Source: SAR86 cluster bacterium (GTDB taxonomy: Bacteria; Pseudomonadota; Gammaproteobacteria; Pseudomonadales; Pseudohongiellaceae). From it: a stretch of 44,265 bases of DNA. Within the stretch, counting starts at the first letter, position 1. Every line of letters begins with the position of its first letter. Positions 9,558 to 18,261 of this stretch are shown in pieces. A model generated the notes under the pieces. The model was not told the origin of the DNA and did no database searches. It saw nothing but the letters and a program-made list of their open reading frames with translations. Position numbers and translations under genes: made by a program. Where the stretch lies: positions 1-44,265 of the forward strand of contig NVUL01000017.1 of assembly GCA_002401885.1 (NCBI GenBank), read 5' to 3'.

Positions 9558-9796
9558 TCTCCATCTCTCATTTTGTCCGTCAGGGATGCTCCCAGACTAT
9601 ATCGCCCGCCTAGTATTTATGAATCGTAGCAGAATCCAGATATTGTCCAGATAATAGCAAGTGCTGGAAGCCGGCAGATAGCCGTGTTCGGATGACACTC
9701 GGCGTTTCCGGAAAAACGAATGCAAATCAAAATGTTATCCTGCTCGCTCAGGCCTCAACCGGTCGCTAAAATAAACGGATTCGGCTGAATAGAGCG

Positions 9797-9802
9797 TATA
9801 AT
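9797..9802 (+). promoter_or_regulatory. candidate -10 box for the efflux operon
   Basis: A consensus TATAAT lies 38 bases before the TolC-like start, inside the 283-base divergent intergenic region. No good -35 hexamer is found 16-18 bases upstream, so an activator would be needed if it is used. Weak call. Confidence 0.3.
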
Positions 9803-9840
9803 TCTCTGCTTACTTCGATAGTCATTGGAAATACTGCGTC

Positions 9841-11547
9841 ATGTTGGCTAAGCCTATGAAATATATAATTAAATTATCGATTGTGCTTCTGGGCGGAGGC
9901 GCGTTAGTGAGCTGTACGGCGAATTCCTACCGGCAAGATGCGGATCAGGAAACCTATGAAGCCATAGCGGACAAGACGAATCTCGTTCCGGGAATGACGG
10001 AGAGCATAGGGATCGATGAGGAGAAGACCGTTGATCTGAGTAGCCTCCCCACGAATGAGGACAGCTACGAATTTCTGGACAACGAGGCAGATAGCGAACT
10101 CGGCGCGAATATCCTCAGCCTGAATGTCGCTCTGGATTTGGCGTTTCAGCATAGTCAGGAATATCAAACACAGAAAGAGTCGCTTTATCTCGAGGCGCTC
10201 GCGCTAACCTTCGATCGCTATCGCTATACTCCGACCTTTTCTGCAGTGGGCGGCGCCGACTATCAATGGGATGCCGAAGATCAATTCGTTACCGACATGC
10301 AGGCCTTGACCGGCATGAGCGTGCTCAGCACTAGCGAGAGAGTGGATGCGAGTACTAGTTTAGGCGCGCGCTATCTACTTAAAGGTGGCGGGGCAATCGC
10401 CTTGAACCTTACTAATAATTTTACCCGATTCCTGACTGGCGATATCAGTGAGCTTGGAACCGGGGCATTGATCGGCTCTTTCACACAGCCGCTGCTCAAA
10501 GACTTCGGCAGCGACATAGAAACCGAGACGCTGATGCAGGCGGAGCGTGATCTGCTCTATCGATTGCGAGATTTCACACGCTTTCGAAAGACCTTTGCCG
10601 TGCGGGTTGCCTCTTCCTATTACTCAGTCTTGCTGAACAGAGAGACCGCTAGAAACAACTACGCAGGCCTGCTGGCTAATAACCTCTCGCTAGAACGCGA
10701 ACGGGCGTTTCAGGCAGAGGGGCTGCGCACATTGTTACAGGTGGGCAGACTGGAGCAGTCTTCCCTGCAACAAGATTTGCGATGGACTTCTTCCATCACG
10801 CGATACAAGCGCAGTCTGGATGATTTCAAGATACTGCTAGGCCTGAAGGCGGAAGAGAATATAGCCCTCGACGACACTGAGATGATTCTGATTTCAGAGA
10901 CGGGGATGGATAGTCCTGATATCAGCCTTGAGGAGGCCATGGATCTCGCCGTTCAGACTCGCCTGGACTTGTATAACGGCCTTGATCGCGTGCAAGATCG
11001 TGCGCGCAAAATAGAGGTCGCAGCGAATGCGCTGAAGCCTGGGCTGGACCTGAGTCTCGTCGCTAGAGTGCCAGACGCCAACGACGGTGATCTCGGTGAG
11101 CTTGATTTTGAGAACGCACTGTATACGGCTGGACTCGATTTCGAGTTGCCGCTAGATACTAAGCTTGATAGAAACAGTTATCGCCGAGCATTGATCGACT
11201 ACGAAGTCGCCACGCGTAACTATTTGCTGGACATGGATAATATTAAGTTGGATGTCGTCGATCTATGGCGGCGTATGAATCAAGCTAGAAAGAACTATGA
11301 AATTAATCTGACTAGCGTGGCGATAAACGAACGTCGTGTCGAAGAGGCCGAGCTGCGCGCCGAATTAGGGCTCGGAGATATTCAAGATACGGTAGATTCG
11401 CAGAACGATCTAACAGCTGCACAAACGGATTTAATTAGCTCGATCGTAGATCACAATATATCTAAGTTGGAATTTTGGAGAGACTTAGGATTGTTGTATG
11501 TCGACGATAGCGGGCAGTGGGAGGAAGGCGTCAATGAGTCAAGATAA
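9841..11547 (+). CDS. TolC-family outer-membrane efflux lipoprotein
   Basis: This 568-residue protein is the outer-membrane channel of a tripartite exporter. Its lipoprotein signal has the lipobox LVSC, and a second in-frame ATG at 9856 gives an equally good leader. Two repeated OEP-type halves follow: about residues 95-310, with strand segments such as GARYLLKGGGAIALNLTNN and GALIGSFTQPLLKDFGSD, and about 330-545, with paired helices and ELDFENALYTAGLDFELPL. This is the usual alternation of helical barrel and beta strands. The first gene of a plus-strand set, it overlaps the adaptor start by 14 bases and is followed by a MacB-like ATPase and permease. The gene order supports a dedicated channel rather than a housekeeping TolC. 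Confidence 0.9.
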   Translation: MLAKPMKYIIKLSIVLLGGGALVSCTANSYRQDADQETYEAIADKTNLVPGMTESIGIDEEKTVDLSSLPTNEDSYEFLDNEADSELGANILSLNVALDLAFQHSQEYQTQKESLYLEALALTFDRYRYTPTFSAVGGADYQWDAEDQFVTDMQALTGMSVLSTSERVDASTSLGARYLLKGGGAIALNLTNNFTRFLTGDISELGTGALIGSFTQPLLKDFGSDIETETLMQAERDLLYRLRDFTRFRKTFAVRVASSYYSVLLNRETARNNYAGLLANNLSLERERAFQAEGLRTLLQVGRLEQSSLQQDLRWTSSITRYKRSLDDFKILLGLKAEENIALDDTEMILISETGMDSPDISLEEAMDLAVQTRLDLYNGLDRVQDRARKIEVAANALKPGLDLSLVARVPDANDGDLGELDFENALYTAGLDFELPLDTKLDRNSYRRALIDYEVATRNYLLDMDNIKLDVVDLWRRMNQARKNYEINLTSVAINERRVEEAELRAELGLGDIQDTVDSQNDLTAAQTDLISSIVDHNISKLEFWRDLGLLYVDDSGQWEEGVNESR

Positions 11548-13651
11548 GCCGAGTGCAGTAGAGAATTCTGCTGTTAGCCAACTTTGGGGAAAAATTCCCG
11601 AGCCCGTCAGAGCTAAAGCGCTCGAGCAGAAGGCCCGATTCTTGGCGGCTAAAAAATCTACTCAATATGCCGTCATAGGTTCGGCGGTAGTCTTGGTTGG
11701 CCTGCTGCTTTCTCTCGGCGGTAACTCGAGCAACACTGTTGCCGGCAGTATTACCTTCGAAGCTCGGCGCGGGAACCTCGACATAACCGTATTGGAAGGC
11801 GGGTCTTTAGAGGCGTTGCAGTCGCAAGAGATTCGGTCTCGCGTCAAGGGCCGAGAAGGAGTCAAGATTCTTAGTATCGTCGAGGAAGGCTATCGTGTCA
11901 CTCCGGAGGACGTAACCGCCGGTAAGATACTGGTTGAGCTTGATACGTCGCAGTTAATCGACGAGCAACTCAATCAGGAAATCGCAGTAGAGACTGCGGC
12001 AGCCAGTTATATAGAACGCAAAGCAGAATACGAAATTCAACTAAACCAAAACATGACTGACCTAAATGATGCGCGCCAGGACATGCGCTTCGCGAAGTTG
12101 GATTTCGAGAAATTCCTCGGTGGCAATATCGTCAAACAGATTGTTCAACAACTAGAGATAGAAGAGCGCTTAGCCCGAGCCGAACAGGCCGACTTCGAGG
12201 CTGCTCAATTAGCTGACTCTCTAGCTGGCGATACAGCTTCTAGCGCGGACTCTGACTCGGGAGCGGAAGAGCTACCCTTCGATCTCGAATCCATGCCGTC
12301 GCAGATGCAGGATAGAATTCGTCAAGCCATGGTAGACAATGGAGGCACGCTGCCAGCCGACATGCTGCAGCGCATGCAAAATTTTGGTCAAGGCGGACCT
12401 GGTGGCCGGCGTGGACGACCCGGCGGCGATGCTTCAAGCCTAGGTATTGAAGCAGGCGGAGCGCTAGTGCGCGAGCCGCAGACGCTATCCCTACGGGCAG
12501 CTGCGCCCACGAGCGCTAGTAGTAGGACGTTGGATGCCGAACCGAATCTACTCATGGATGACAGCTACATGGCGATTCGAGATCAGCTGGACTTCACGCA
12601 GTACGCCGATATCAATAAGCTGGAGGACGGCGAGGCCAAGCAGCAGCTGCGATCATTGCAAGATGATCTGCAAGTGGCCCAAGAAGAACTGTTATTGGCG
12701 CGGGACCGGATTGCGGGACAGCGACGCTTAGAAGCGCGTGGATTCATAACGCCAACAGAACTAGAAGCCGAAGAGCTAAACCTAAGTAAATCCAATAATA
12801 AGATGGAGCAAGAAGAGACGTCTTTGAAGTTATATATTCAGTACACGTTTCCGAAAGAGGCAGAGGAAAAATTATCTGATTATGAGAACGCGGTGATGAG
12901 TTACCAGCGTCAGGTGAAAGAGAATGTTGCAGAGAAGGCACAAGAAGCCGCGCGTTATAGTTCTGCCGAGCGCAAATATAATCTCGAGCGGGTTAAGCTG
13001 GCGGATGTGAACGAACAGATCGAACTAGCGACGATCACTGCGCAGCGGCCGGGGCTCGTCGTCTACGGTGCCGCCAACCAAAATTCCATGCGTTTTCGCA
13101 GCAGTAGCCAAGAGGCAATTCAAGAGGGCGCTACCGTTAGAGAGAGGCAGTCTATCTTGACGATTCCCGACATGCGGGAGATGGCAGTCAAGGTAAATAT
13201 CCATGAGTCTGCCGTGCAGCGTGTCGCCGTGGGCCAGTCTGTTAAAGTGTCGGTTGACGCCTTTCCTGATGAGCAGCTAACCGGTGTCGTCACTAAGGTC
13301 GCGGTCGTCGCCGATTCTGCAAACTCCTTCATGAATCCCGATCTAAAAGTCTATCCGACCACGATTAAAATTGATGGCACACACGAATGGCTGCGCCCTG
13401 GAATGAGTGCCGAGATCGATATATTGGTGCGAAGCCTCGAAGATGTTGTCTACGTACCGATTCAGGCGGTTACTTACTTCGACGACAAACGCGTCGTCTA
13501 TGTTTCTAGCCGAGGTAGAACGGAGCGTCGAGAAATAGAGGTAGGCTCCTTCTCCGATTCATTCATCGAGGTCGTAGGTGGATTGGAAGCAGGCGAGGAA
13601 GTTCTTCTGCTGCCGCCACAGCAAAGCCTGAGAGATGTTTCCGGCGCATAA
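11534..13651 (+). CDS. HlyD/MacA-like periplasmic adaptor subunit, unusually long
   Basis: This membrane-fusion protein has about 705 residues. The start at 11534 is preferred over an upstream ATG at 11498 because AGGAAGG precedes it closely. One membrane helix (AVIGSAVVLVGLLLSLG) is followed by a split lipoyl/barrel region: GNLDITVLEGGSLEALQSQE before the hairpin, and IELATITAQRPGLVVYG after it. The C-terminal beta-barrel and membrane-proximal domains (VNIHESAVQRVAVGQSVKVS to VVGGLEAGEEVLLLPP) match the family. The coiled-coil hairpin is much longer than in MacA (about 370 residues in total) and is interrupted near residues 225-330 by an acidic, Met/Gln-rich and Gly/Arg-rich stretch (GQGGPGGRRGRPGGD). 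It links the TolC-like channel to the MacB-like permease. Confidence 0.88.
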   Translation: MSQDKPSAVENSAVSQLWGKIPEPVRAKALEQKARFLAAKKSTQYAVIGSAVVLVGLLLSLGGNSSNTVAGSITFEARRGNLDITVLEGGSLEALQSQEIRSRVKGREGVKILSIVEEGYRVTPEDVTAGKILVELDTSQLIDEQLNQEIAVETAAASYIERKAEYEIQLNQNMTDLNDARQDMRFAKLDFEKFLGGNIVKQIVQQLEIEERLARAEQADFEAAQLADSLAGDTASSADSDSGAEELPFDLESMPSQMQDRIRQAMVDNGGTLPADMLQRMQNFGQGGPGGRRGRPGGDASSLGIEAGGALVREPQTLSLRAAAPTSASSRTLDAEPNLLMDDSYMAIRDQLDFTQYADINKLEDGEAKQQLRSLQDDLQVAQEELLLARDRIAGQRRLEARGFITPTELEAEELNLSKSNNKMEQEETSLKLYIQYTFPKEAEEKLSDYENAVMSYQRQVKENVAEKAQEAARYSSAERKYNLERVKLADVNEQIELATITAQRPGLVVYGAANQNSMRFRSSSQEAIQEGATVRERQSILTIPDMREMAVKVNIHESAVQRVAVGQSVKVSVDAFPDEQLTGVVTKVAVVADSANSFMNPDLKVYPTTIKIDGTHEWLRPGMSAEIDILVRSLEDVVYVPIQAVTYFDDKRVVYVSSRGRTERREIEVGSFSDSFIEVVGGLEAGEEVLLLPPQQSLRDVSGA

Positions 13652-13691
13652 GTCTCGTTAATAGAAAGGCCATCCAATACAGAGCGAAATT

Positions 13692-14438
13692 ATGCTTGAG
13701 ACCGAATCATCTACAAGTACTGATAGTGATGCCGCTGTAATTCGTGGGCAGGGGCTTGTCGCGAGCCTGGATAATATTCGTAAGACTTATTATATGGGCG
13801 CACTATCGGTTGAGGTGTTGCACGGTATCAGCCTCGATTTCTATCATGGCGATTATATAAGCATCATGGGTCCATCCGGCTGTGGTAAGTCGACGCTGAT
13901 GAATATTCTCGGTTGTCTGGATCAGCCAACTGAAGGGAAGTACTTCCTGGGCGACCAAGACACCTCGAAAATGGAAGACGATGAGCTGTCTAGCATTCGT
14001 GGTGCCAGGCTCGGATTCATCTTTCAGTCCTACAACCTTATTCAGCAATTAAACGTCTTAGAAAATATCGAGATGCCCCTGTTCTATCAGGGTTACTCCG
14101 AGGCAGACAGTCACGAGATTGCCATGGGGCTAGCGTCACGCGTTGGCTTGCAAGACCGAGTCGATCACAAGCCGTTTGAACTCTCTGGGGGACAGCAGCA
14201 GCGCGTAGCGATCGCGCGGGCATTGGCGGTCGATCCACTAATCATCTTGGCGGATGAACCCACGGGAAACCTCGATTCTAAATCCGGGGCGGAAATATTA
14301 GATCTATTCGATGAGCTTCACGATCAGGGTAAGACGCTGATCATGGTGACACACTCAGATGAAATGGCCGGAAGATCGCAGCGTTTGGTTCGACTGCGCG
14401 ATGGAATGGTGGAGAGCGATGGCCGACACAACGCTTAA
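13692..14438 (+). CDS. MacB/LolD-type ABC transporter ATPase
   Basis: The 248-residue ATPase carries Walker [10 protein letters not shown], signature [14 protein letters not shown] and Walker [15 protein letters not shown], followed by a switch His in MVTHS. The GNLDS extension and the [11 protein letters not shown] segment are typical of the MacB/LolD/FtsE group that works with FtsX-fold permeases. It starts 40 bases after the adaptor gene and overlaps the permease start by about 20 bases. Together they form the inner-membrane motor, with the ATPase separate from the permease, unlike E. coli MacB where they are fused. Confidence 0.93.
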   Translation: MLETESSTSTDSDAAVIRGQGLVASLDNIRKTYYMGALSVEVLHGISLDFYHGDYISIMGPSGCGKSTLMNILGCLDQPTEGKYFLGDQDTSKMEDDELSSIRGARLGFIFQSYNLIQQLNVLENIEMPLFYQGYSEADSHEIAMGLASRVGLQDRVDHKPFELSGGQQQRVAIARALAVDPLIILADEPTGNLDSKSGAEILDLFDELHDQGKTLIMVTHSDEMAGRSQRLVRLRDGMVESDGRHNA

Positions 14439-15780
14439 TCCGCCTAGAACAGGTTCACGTCCGATCAGGAATCCTAGTCTCGCTGCAGGCTTCAATCTTG
14501 TTCGCTTCAAGAAAATCACCGAAGTGGGCATCAAGAGTATCTATTCTCATGGGCTGCGATCTCTGCTTACGGTGCTGGGTATCGTCATTGGTGTGGCGGC
14601 CGTGATCGCTATGCTGGCGGTGAGCGAGGGTGCAAGCTATGAGGCGCAGCAGCAATTCCGTGATTTGGGTGCCAGCAATATACTCTTGAAGAGTGTGAAG
14701 CCTGCAGAGGTGGAGGAGAGTAGCCGCAGTGGCTTCGGTCCACCTCAAGCTATCGTCTACGGCCTAACTACAGCCGACATTACTACCATCCGCAATTCGA
14801 TTCCTGGCATAAGCAATGTCATCGCGTCGCGCATTGTAAAGAAGAATGTGTGGAACGGCGGCCTCAATATGAACACGGATGTGGTCGGCACGTCCGTTGA
14901 CTATCCGGTTTCACGCAACTACAACCTAAGAGCTGGGCGTTTCTTTAGTGAATCGGAGATGCGCGACCATGGGAATGTTGTCGTGCTTAGCGAGGAAGTA
15001 GCACAGGCGCTGTTTCCCATCGATAACCCGCTTGGCAAGACGATACGAATCGACAGCGACTATTACAATATTGTGGGCATCATGGAGTCTGAGGGATTCT
15101 CGAATCTCGGTCAGAATCAGGCCGGCAGTTCCAATTCCGCACCGAGTCGAATTTTTATTCCCTTCACTTCGTCCAAGAGTCGTTTCGGTGAGACCACAAC
15201 GCGCCAGACTGCGGGTGGCGTCGAATCTGAGACCGTGGAGCTGCACGAGGCGATAATTCAGGTGGAACGGCAGGATGGAGTCATCGAAGTTGGTGAGATT
15301 ATCGATCAAATTCTGCAGCGTCGACACAAGGATATCGACTACGCTATAGAGGTACCACTCGCTCTGTTACGGCAGGCCGAGGAGAGTGCGCTTCGCGATC
15401 AGATTGTAGCTGGAGCCATCGCCGGCATCTCTCTTTTGGTCGGCGGTATCGGCATCATGAACATAATGCTCGCTAGTGTAACGGAGAGAACCAGAGAGAT
15501 TGGCATACGACGCGCTCTAGGAGCGAAGCGTCGAGACATCATCATGCAATTCCTGATTGAGGCAGTAATTCTCTCGGGCGTGGGAGGCCTCATTGGCGTC
15601 GTATTGGGAATTGCCATTCCCTTTGTCATCTCTGCGTTCTGGGGCATGACCACTATAGTCACGCCACTCGCACCGATCTTGGCATTCTCCATCTCAGCAT
15701 TGATAGGTGTGATCTTCGGTATCTATCCGTCTATACGCGCTGCCGATATGGACCCGGTCGAGGCATTGCGCCACGAATAG
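14419..15780 (+). CDS. MacB-like FtsX-fold ABC permease
   Basis: The 453-residue permease has the MacB topology: one helix near the N-terminus (SLLTVLGIVIGVAAVIAML), a periplasmic domain of about 240 residues, and three C-terminal helices (IVAGAIAGISLLVGGIGIMN, LIEAVILSGVGGLIGVVLGI, LAPILAFSISALIGVIFGIY). The motif TERTREIGIRRALGAKRRDI and the closing IRAADMDPVEALRHE are hallmarks of this family. The start at 14419 has GGAGAG just upstream; in-frame ATGs at 14359 and 14401 would extend into the ATPase gene. Mechanotransmission through the periplasmic domain would move substrates (antibiotics, peptides or lipoprotein-like cargo) from periplasm to TolC; the cargo is unknown. Confidence 0.93.
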   Translation: MADTTLNPPRTGSRPIRNPSLAAGFNLVRFKKITEVGIKSIYSHGLRSLLTVLGIVIGVAAVIAMLAVSEGASYEAQQQFRDLGASNILLKSVKPAEVEESSRSGFGPPQAIVYGLTTADITTIRNSIPGISNVIASRIVKKNVWNGGLNMNTDVVGTSVDYPVSRNYNLRAGRFFSESEMRDHGNVVVLSEEVAQALFPIDNPLGKTIRIDSDYYNIVGIMESEGFSNLGQNQAGSSNSAPSRIFIPFTSSKSRFGETTTRQTAGGVESETVELHEAIIQVERQDGVIEVGEIIDQILQRRHKDIDYAIEVPLALLRQAEESALRDQIVAGAIAGISLLVGGIGIMNIMLASVTERTREIGIRRALGAKRRDIIMQFLIEAVILSGVGGLIGVVLGIAIPFVISAFWGMTTIVTPLAPILAFSISALIGVIFGIYPSIRAADMDPVEALRHE

Positions 15781-15900
15781 CAATGCCTGCCCGCGTCCAA
15801 TGTGGCGGGGACAATTCAACTACCGACCGACATTGGCCTTAATGCTGTATGAATTGTACTGACTTCAGACTCCGACTATGATTCAGCAGAGAATCCAACG

Positions 15901-17586
15901 GTGAAGCCTTCCCAGATGAATTGCATTCGAAAATTTCTGCTCCTTAAATTACTCCTCGCTCTTTTTTGCGCTCCGCTGCATGTCGGTGCCGCTGAAAACG
16001 CGGCACCGGTTTGGGAGCGCTATGACGAAACTGCCGACCTGCAAGAGTTAGCGCAGCATGAGAATCAGAGCATGCATTTTAAGCTGCTCAATTCCAAAGT
16101 CTTGGATAAGAACGCTCTCTGGTCACCATTTCTTAATGAGCTTTCCTCATTCGCAGCGAGCAGATATGAATCGCTGAAGTCGCTGATACTTGAGAAAGAT
16201 ATCGCCTCGATTCAGCGCGCCGTCGCGAATGGAGAGCTCACCTACGCCGAACTGACGACCTTTTACATCTATAGAATTCGTGAAATTGAGACAGACGATA
16301 GTCGCTTCATCAATGCGGTCATTGCGCTTAATCCCAGGGCTATCGAAAGGGCGCACAGCCTCGATGCGCAGCGAGAACAGGGCAGGGTGGTCGCGGAAGG
16401 TTCGATGTTCGGAATTCCAGTGCTACTGAAAGACAATATTGGATTCGATGGACTGCCTACTACGGCAGGCTCCTTGGCGTTGGCGGAAAACCGAACTGCA
16501 AACGCCTTCATCGCCGATCGACTGATCGAGAACGGCGCAGTAATCCTCGGCAAGGCTAACCTGAGTGAGTGGGCGTATTTCTTCTGCATGAGTTGCCCGT
16601 CTGGATATAGTGCGATGGGTGGGCAGACTCTAAACCCCTATGGTAGGAAATCATTCGGTACCGGAGGCTCCAGTTCCGGCAGCGCAGCGGCGATGGCCGC
16701 GAATCTAGCAGCCGTAGCAGTCGGTTCTGAAACGTCAGGCTCGATTTTATCTCCTGCCAGTGCGAATTCATCAGTAGGTCTGAAACCGACGACAGGCAGC
16801 CTGAGTAGAACCGGCATCGTGCCAATTTCTGCAACACTCGATACGGCAGGGCCGATTACGCGCAGCGTGGCCGATGCCGTCACACTGTTTAATGCCATGG
16901 CAGGCTTCGATGGAGCAGACTCGGCGATGCCACTTATCAGTGAAGACTTTACCTTGATCTATCGCGAGGTAAGCTTGAGTGGAAAACGCCTAGGCATACT
17001 CGATAGTTTCGAGGACGATCCTTTCTACCAGCAAGCGATTAGTCTATTCACAAACAATGGAGCCGATGCCGTGCCGGTGAGTCTCAATGCGCCGCGCAGC
17101 CCACGTTTCTCAGAGTTGCTTGGTGGCGAGATGGTTCGTGATCTCGCGGCCTATCTTGAATACTTCGCGTCCTCCAATGTGAGCCTATCCAACATTGCGG
17201 ATTTACAGAAATTCAATGCAGAAGACAGTGATCTGCGAGCACCTTACGGACAGGGTTTGGTCGACATGATGGCGGAATTGGAATTGAGTGCCGAGGAATT
17301 GGAAGCACTGCGCGCCGAACTGCAAACGGCGGCAAGAGATCAGCTGCAACAGATATTTGCCGCAGGCGAATTGAATGTTCTGCTATCCATCAACAACCGC
17401 AATGCAGGATTAGCCGCCCTTGCCAACTATCCTGCGCTGACCATACCGATGGGCTATCAAGAAGATGGTCGCCCTATCGGCCTAACCTTAATAGCACCTT
17501 CTTTTCAGGAACAGGAGCTGATCGACGTGGGCTCCGCCTTCGAACAATTAAGCAGGGCGAGGGTGCTGCCGGAAGATTTTCGATAG
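15901..17586 (+). CDS. exported amidase-signature hydrolase
   Basis: This 561-residue amidase-signature enzyme hydrolyses an amide bond using a Ser-cisSer-Lys triad. The pieces are visible: Lys177 in VLLKDNIG, the cis-Ser near 258 in GTGGSSSGSAAAMA, and the likely nucleophile Ser281 in GSETSGSI. A Sec-type leader (FLLLKLLLALFCAPLHVGA) precedes about 70 extra residues before the core, so the enzyme is probably periplasmic. The first codon is GTG; an ATG 15 bases further in is an alternative. It stands alone, 120 bases after the efflux operon, and the facing UGSC gene ends 116 bases beyond it. Substrate cannot be inferred; exported relatives act on peptide amides or aryl amides. Confidence 0.9.
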   Translation: MKPSQMNCIRKFLLLKLLLALFCAPLHVGAAENAAPVWERYDETADLQELAQHENQSMHFKLLNSKVLDKNALWSPFLNELSSFAASRYESLKSLILEKDIASIQRAVANGELTYAELTTFYIYRIREIETDDSRFINAVIALNPRAIERAHSLDAQREQGRVVAEGSMFGIPVLLKDNIGFDGLPTTAGSLALAENRTANAFIADRLIENGAVILGKANLSEWAYFFCMSCPSGYSAMGGQTLNPYGRKSFGTGGSSSGSAAAMAANLAAVAVGSETSGSILSPASANSSVGLKPTTGSLSRTGIVPISATLDTAGPITRSVADAVTLFNAMAGFDGADSAMPLISEDFTLIYREVSLSGKRLGILDSFEDDPFYQQAISLFTNNGADAVPVSLNAPRSPRFSELLGGEMVRDLAAYLEYFASSNVSLSNIADLQKFNAEDSDLRAPYGQGLVDMMAELELSAEELEALRAELQTAARDQLQQIFAAGELNVLLSINNRNAGLAALANYPALTIPMGYQEDGRPIGLTLIAPSFQEQELIDVGSAFEQLSRARVLPEDFR

Positions 17587-17702
17587 GCCTCTATCGCCAT
17601 TTCCTGCCGATACAAGACGCATACATCAGGCGCACTTTGCAGTTAAGTGAAATTAGAACAGCTGTAAATTCAGTGAGCCGAACTTAGCGTTCCAGCTTCA
17701 AG

Positions 17703-18224
17703 CTAAAGGAGAATCTGCTCCTCGATTGCCGCCATGGTCTGTAACGCCCGAGCCTCCAGCTCCTGATCGCTGGCGCTGCTCACAGGATGGTCGATAATCG
17801 AGAAGGCATAGTCAGGCATGCCCAACACCTTCGCCATCAGTTCGGCGGCGCTAACGAATTTACTAGTCATCACACCCACCGCGGGAGTACCCACCCGCTC
17901 GCTGCTAATCGCGTCATGCAAACTGCACGACGAGCAGCTGCCTCAGTCACCTAGGCCGCTTATGGCCAGATCCCAGTTCTTAGCTTCGTCGATGATCTCA
18001 TCCTCAGCGGGCGCGCTGTAGTTCGACTTGATTCGCAGGACTACCTCCGCGACTCGGTAGCGTTCCCGAAGAAGCTTATCGACATGGGCGAAAAACCCAG
18101 CAGTTCCTTCTTTGCCGTTGGAGATGAGCCCTACAGTTTTTCCTTCTAGGCTGGTGAGCCGTGGCGCTGGATTCAGAGTGGCTATCACTGATTCACTGGT
18201 AGGATTCAGTACGCGAATCGTCAT
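17703..18224 (-). CDS. UGSC-family selenoprotein (in-frame TGA read as selenocysteine)
   Basis: Two open stretches in one frame, 18224-17946 and 17942-17703, are separated only by a TGA at 17945-17943. Read through, they give one 173-residue protein with the motif SGLGD-U-GSCSSCSLHDA. The flanks hold the family's remaining features: an N-terminal alpha/beta start with GKTVGLISNGK, and after the TGA, VGTPAVGVMTSKF and a C-terminal helical tail. The motif is diagnostic of UGSC (seleno)proteins, where U or Cys precedes GSC; here Sec is encoded. A SECIS-like hairpin follows the TGA directly. The start at 18224 has AAGGA upstream. The gene lies 37 bases after its partner at 18262-19356. Function is unestablished; the U-x-x-C-x-x-C spacing suggests redox chemistry. 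An automatic caller would split it into two broken ORFs. Confidence 0.88.
17918..17941 (-). promoter_or_regulatory. SECIS-like hairpin after the UGA codon
   Basis: On the mRNA, starting one base after the UGA, GCA-GCUGC pairs with GCAGU-(U)-UGC. That makes eight pairs, one of them G-U, with one bulged U and a seven-base loop UCGUCGU containing GU. A small stem-loop directly 3' of the UGA, with a GU-bearing loop and a bulged U, is what bacterial SelB recognises; in E. coli fdhF the bulge is on the other arm. Fold is from manual pairing. Confidence 0.6.
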
Positions 18225-18261
18225 ATCTTTATTTCCTTTTGGAGTGAGAACATGGGCCGCA

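Noticed and set aside
14926..15327. 133-residue minus-strand open frame
   Set aside because: Antisense shadow of the MacB-like permease, with no ribosome site or motif.
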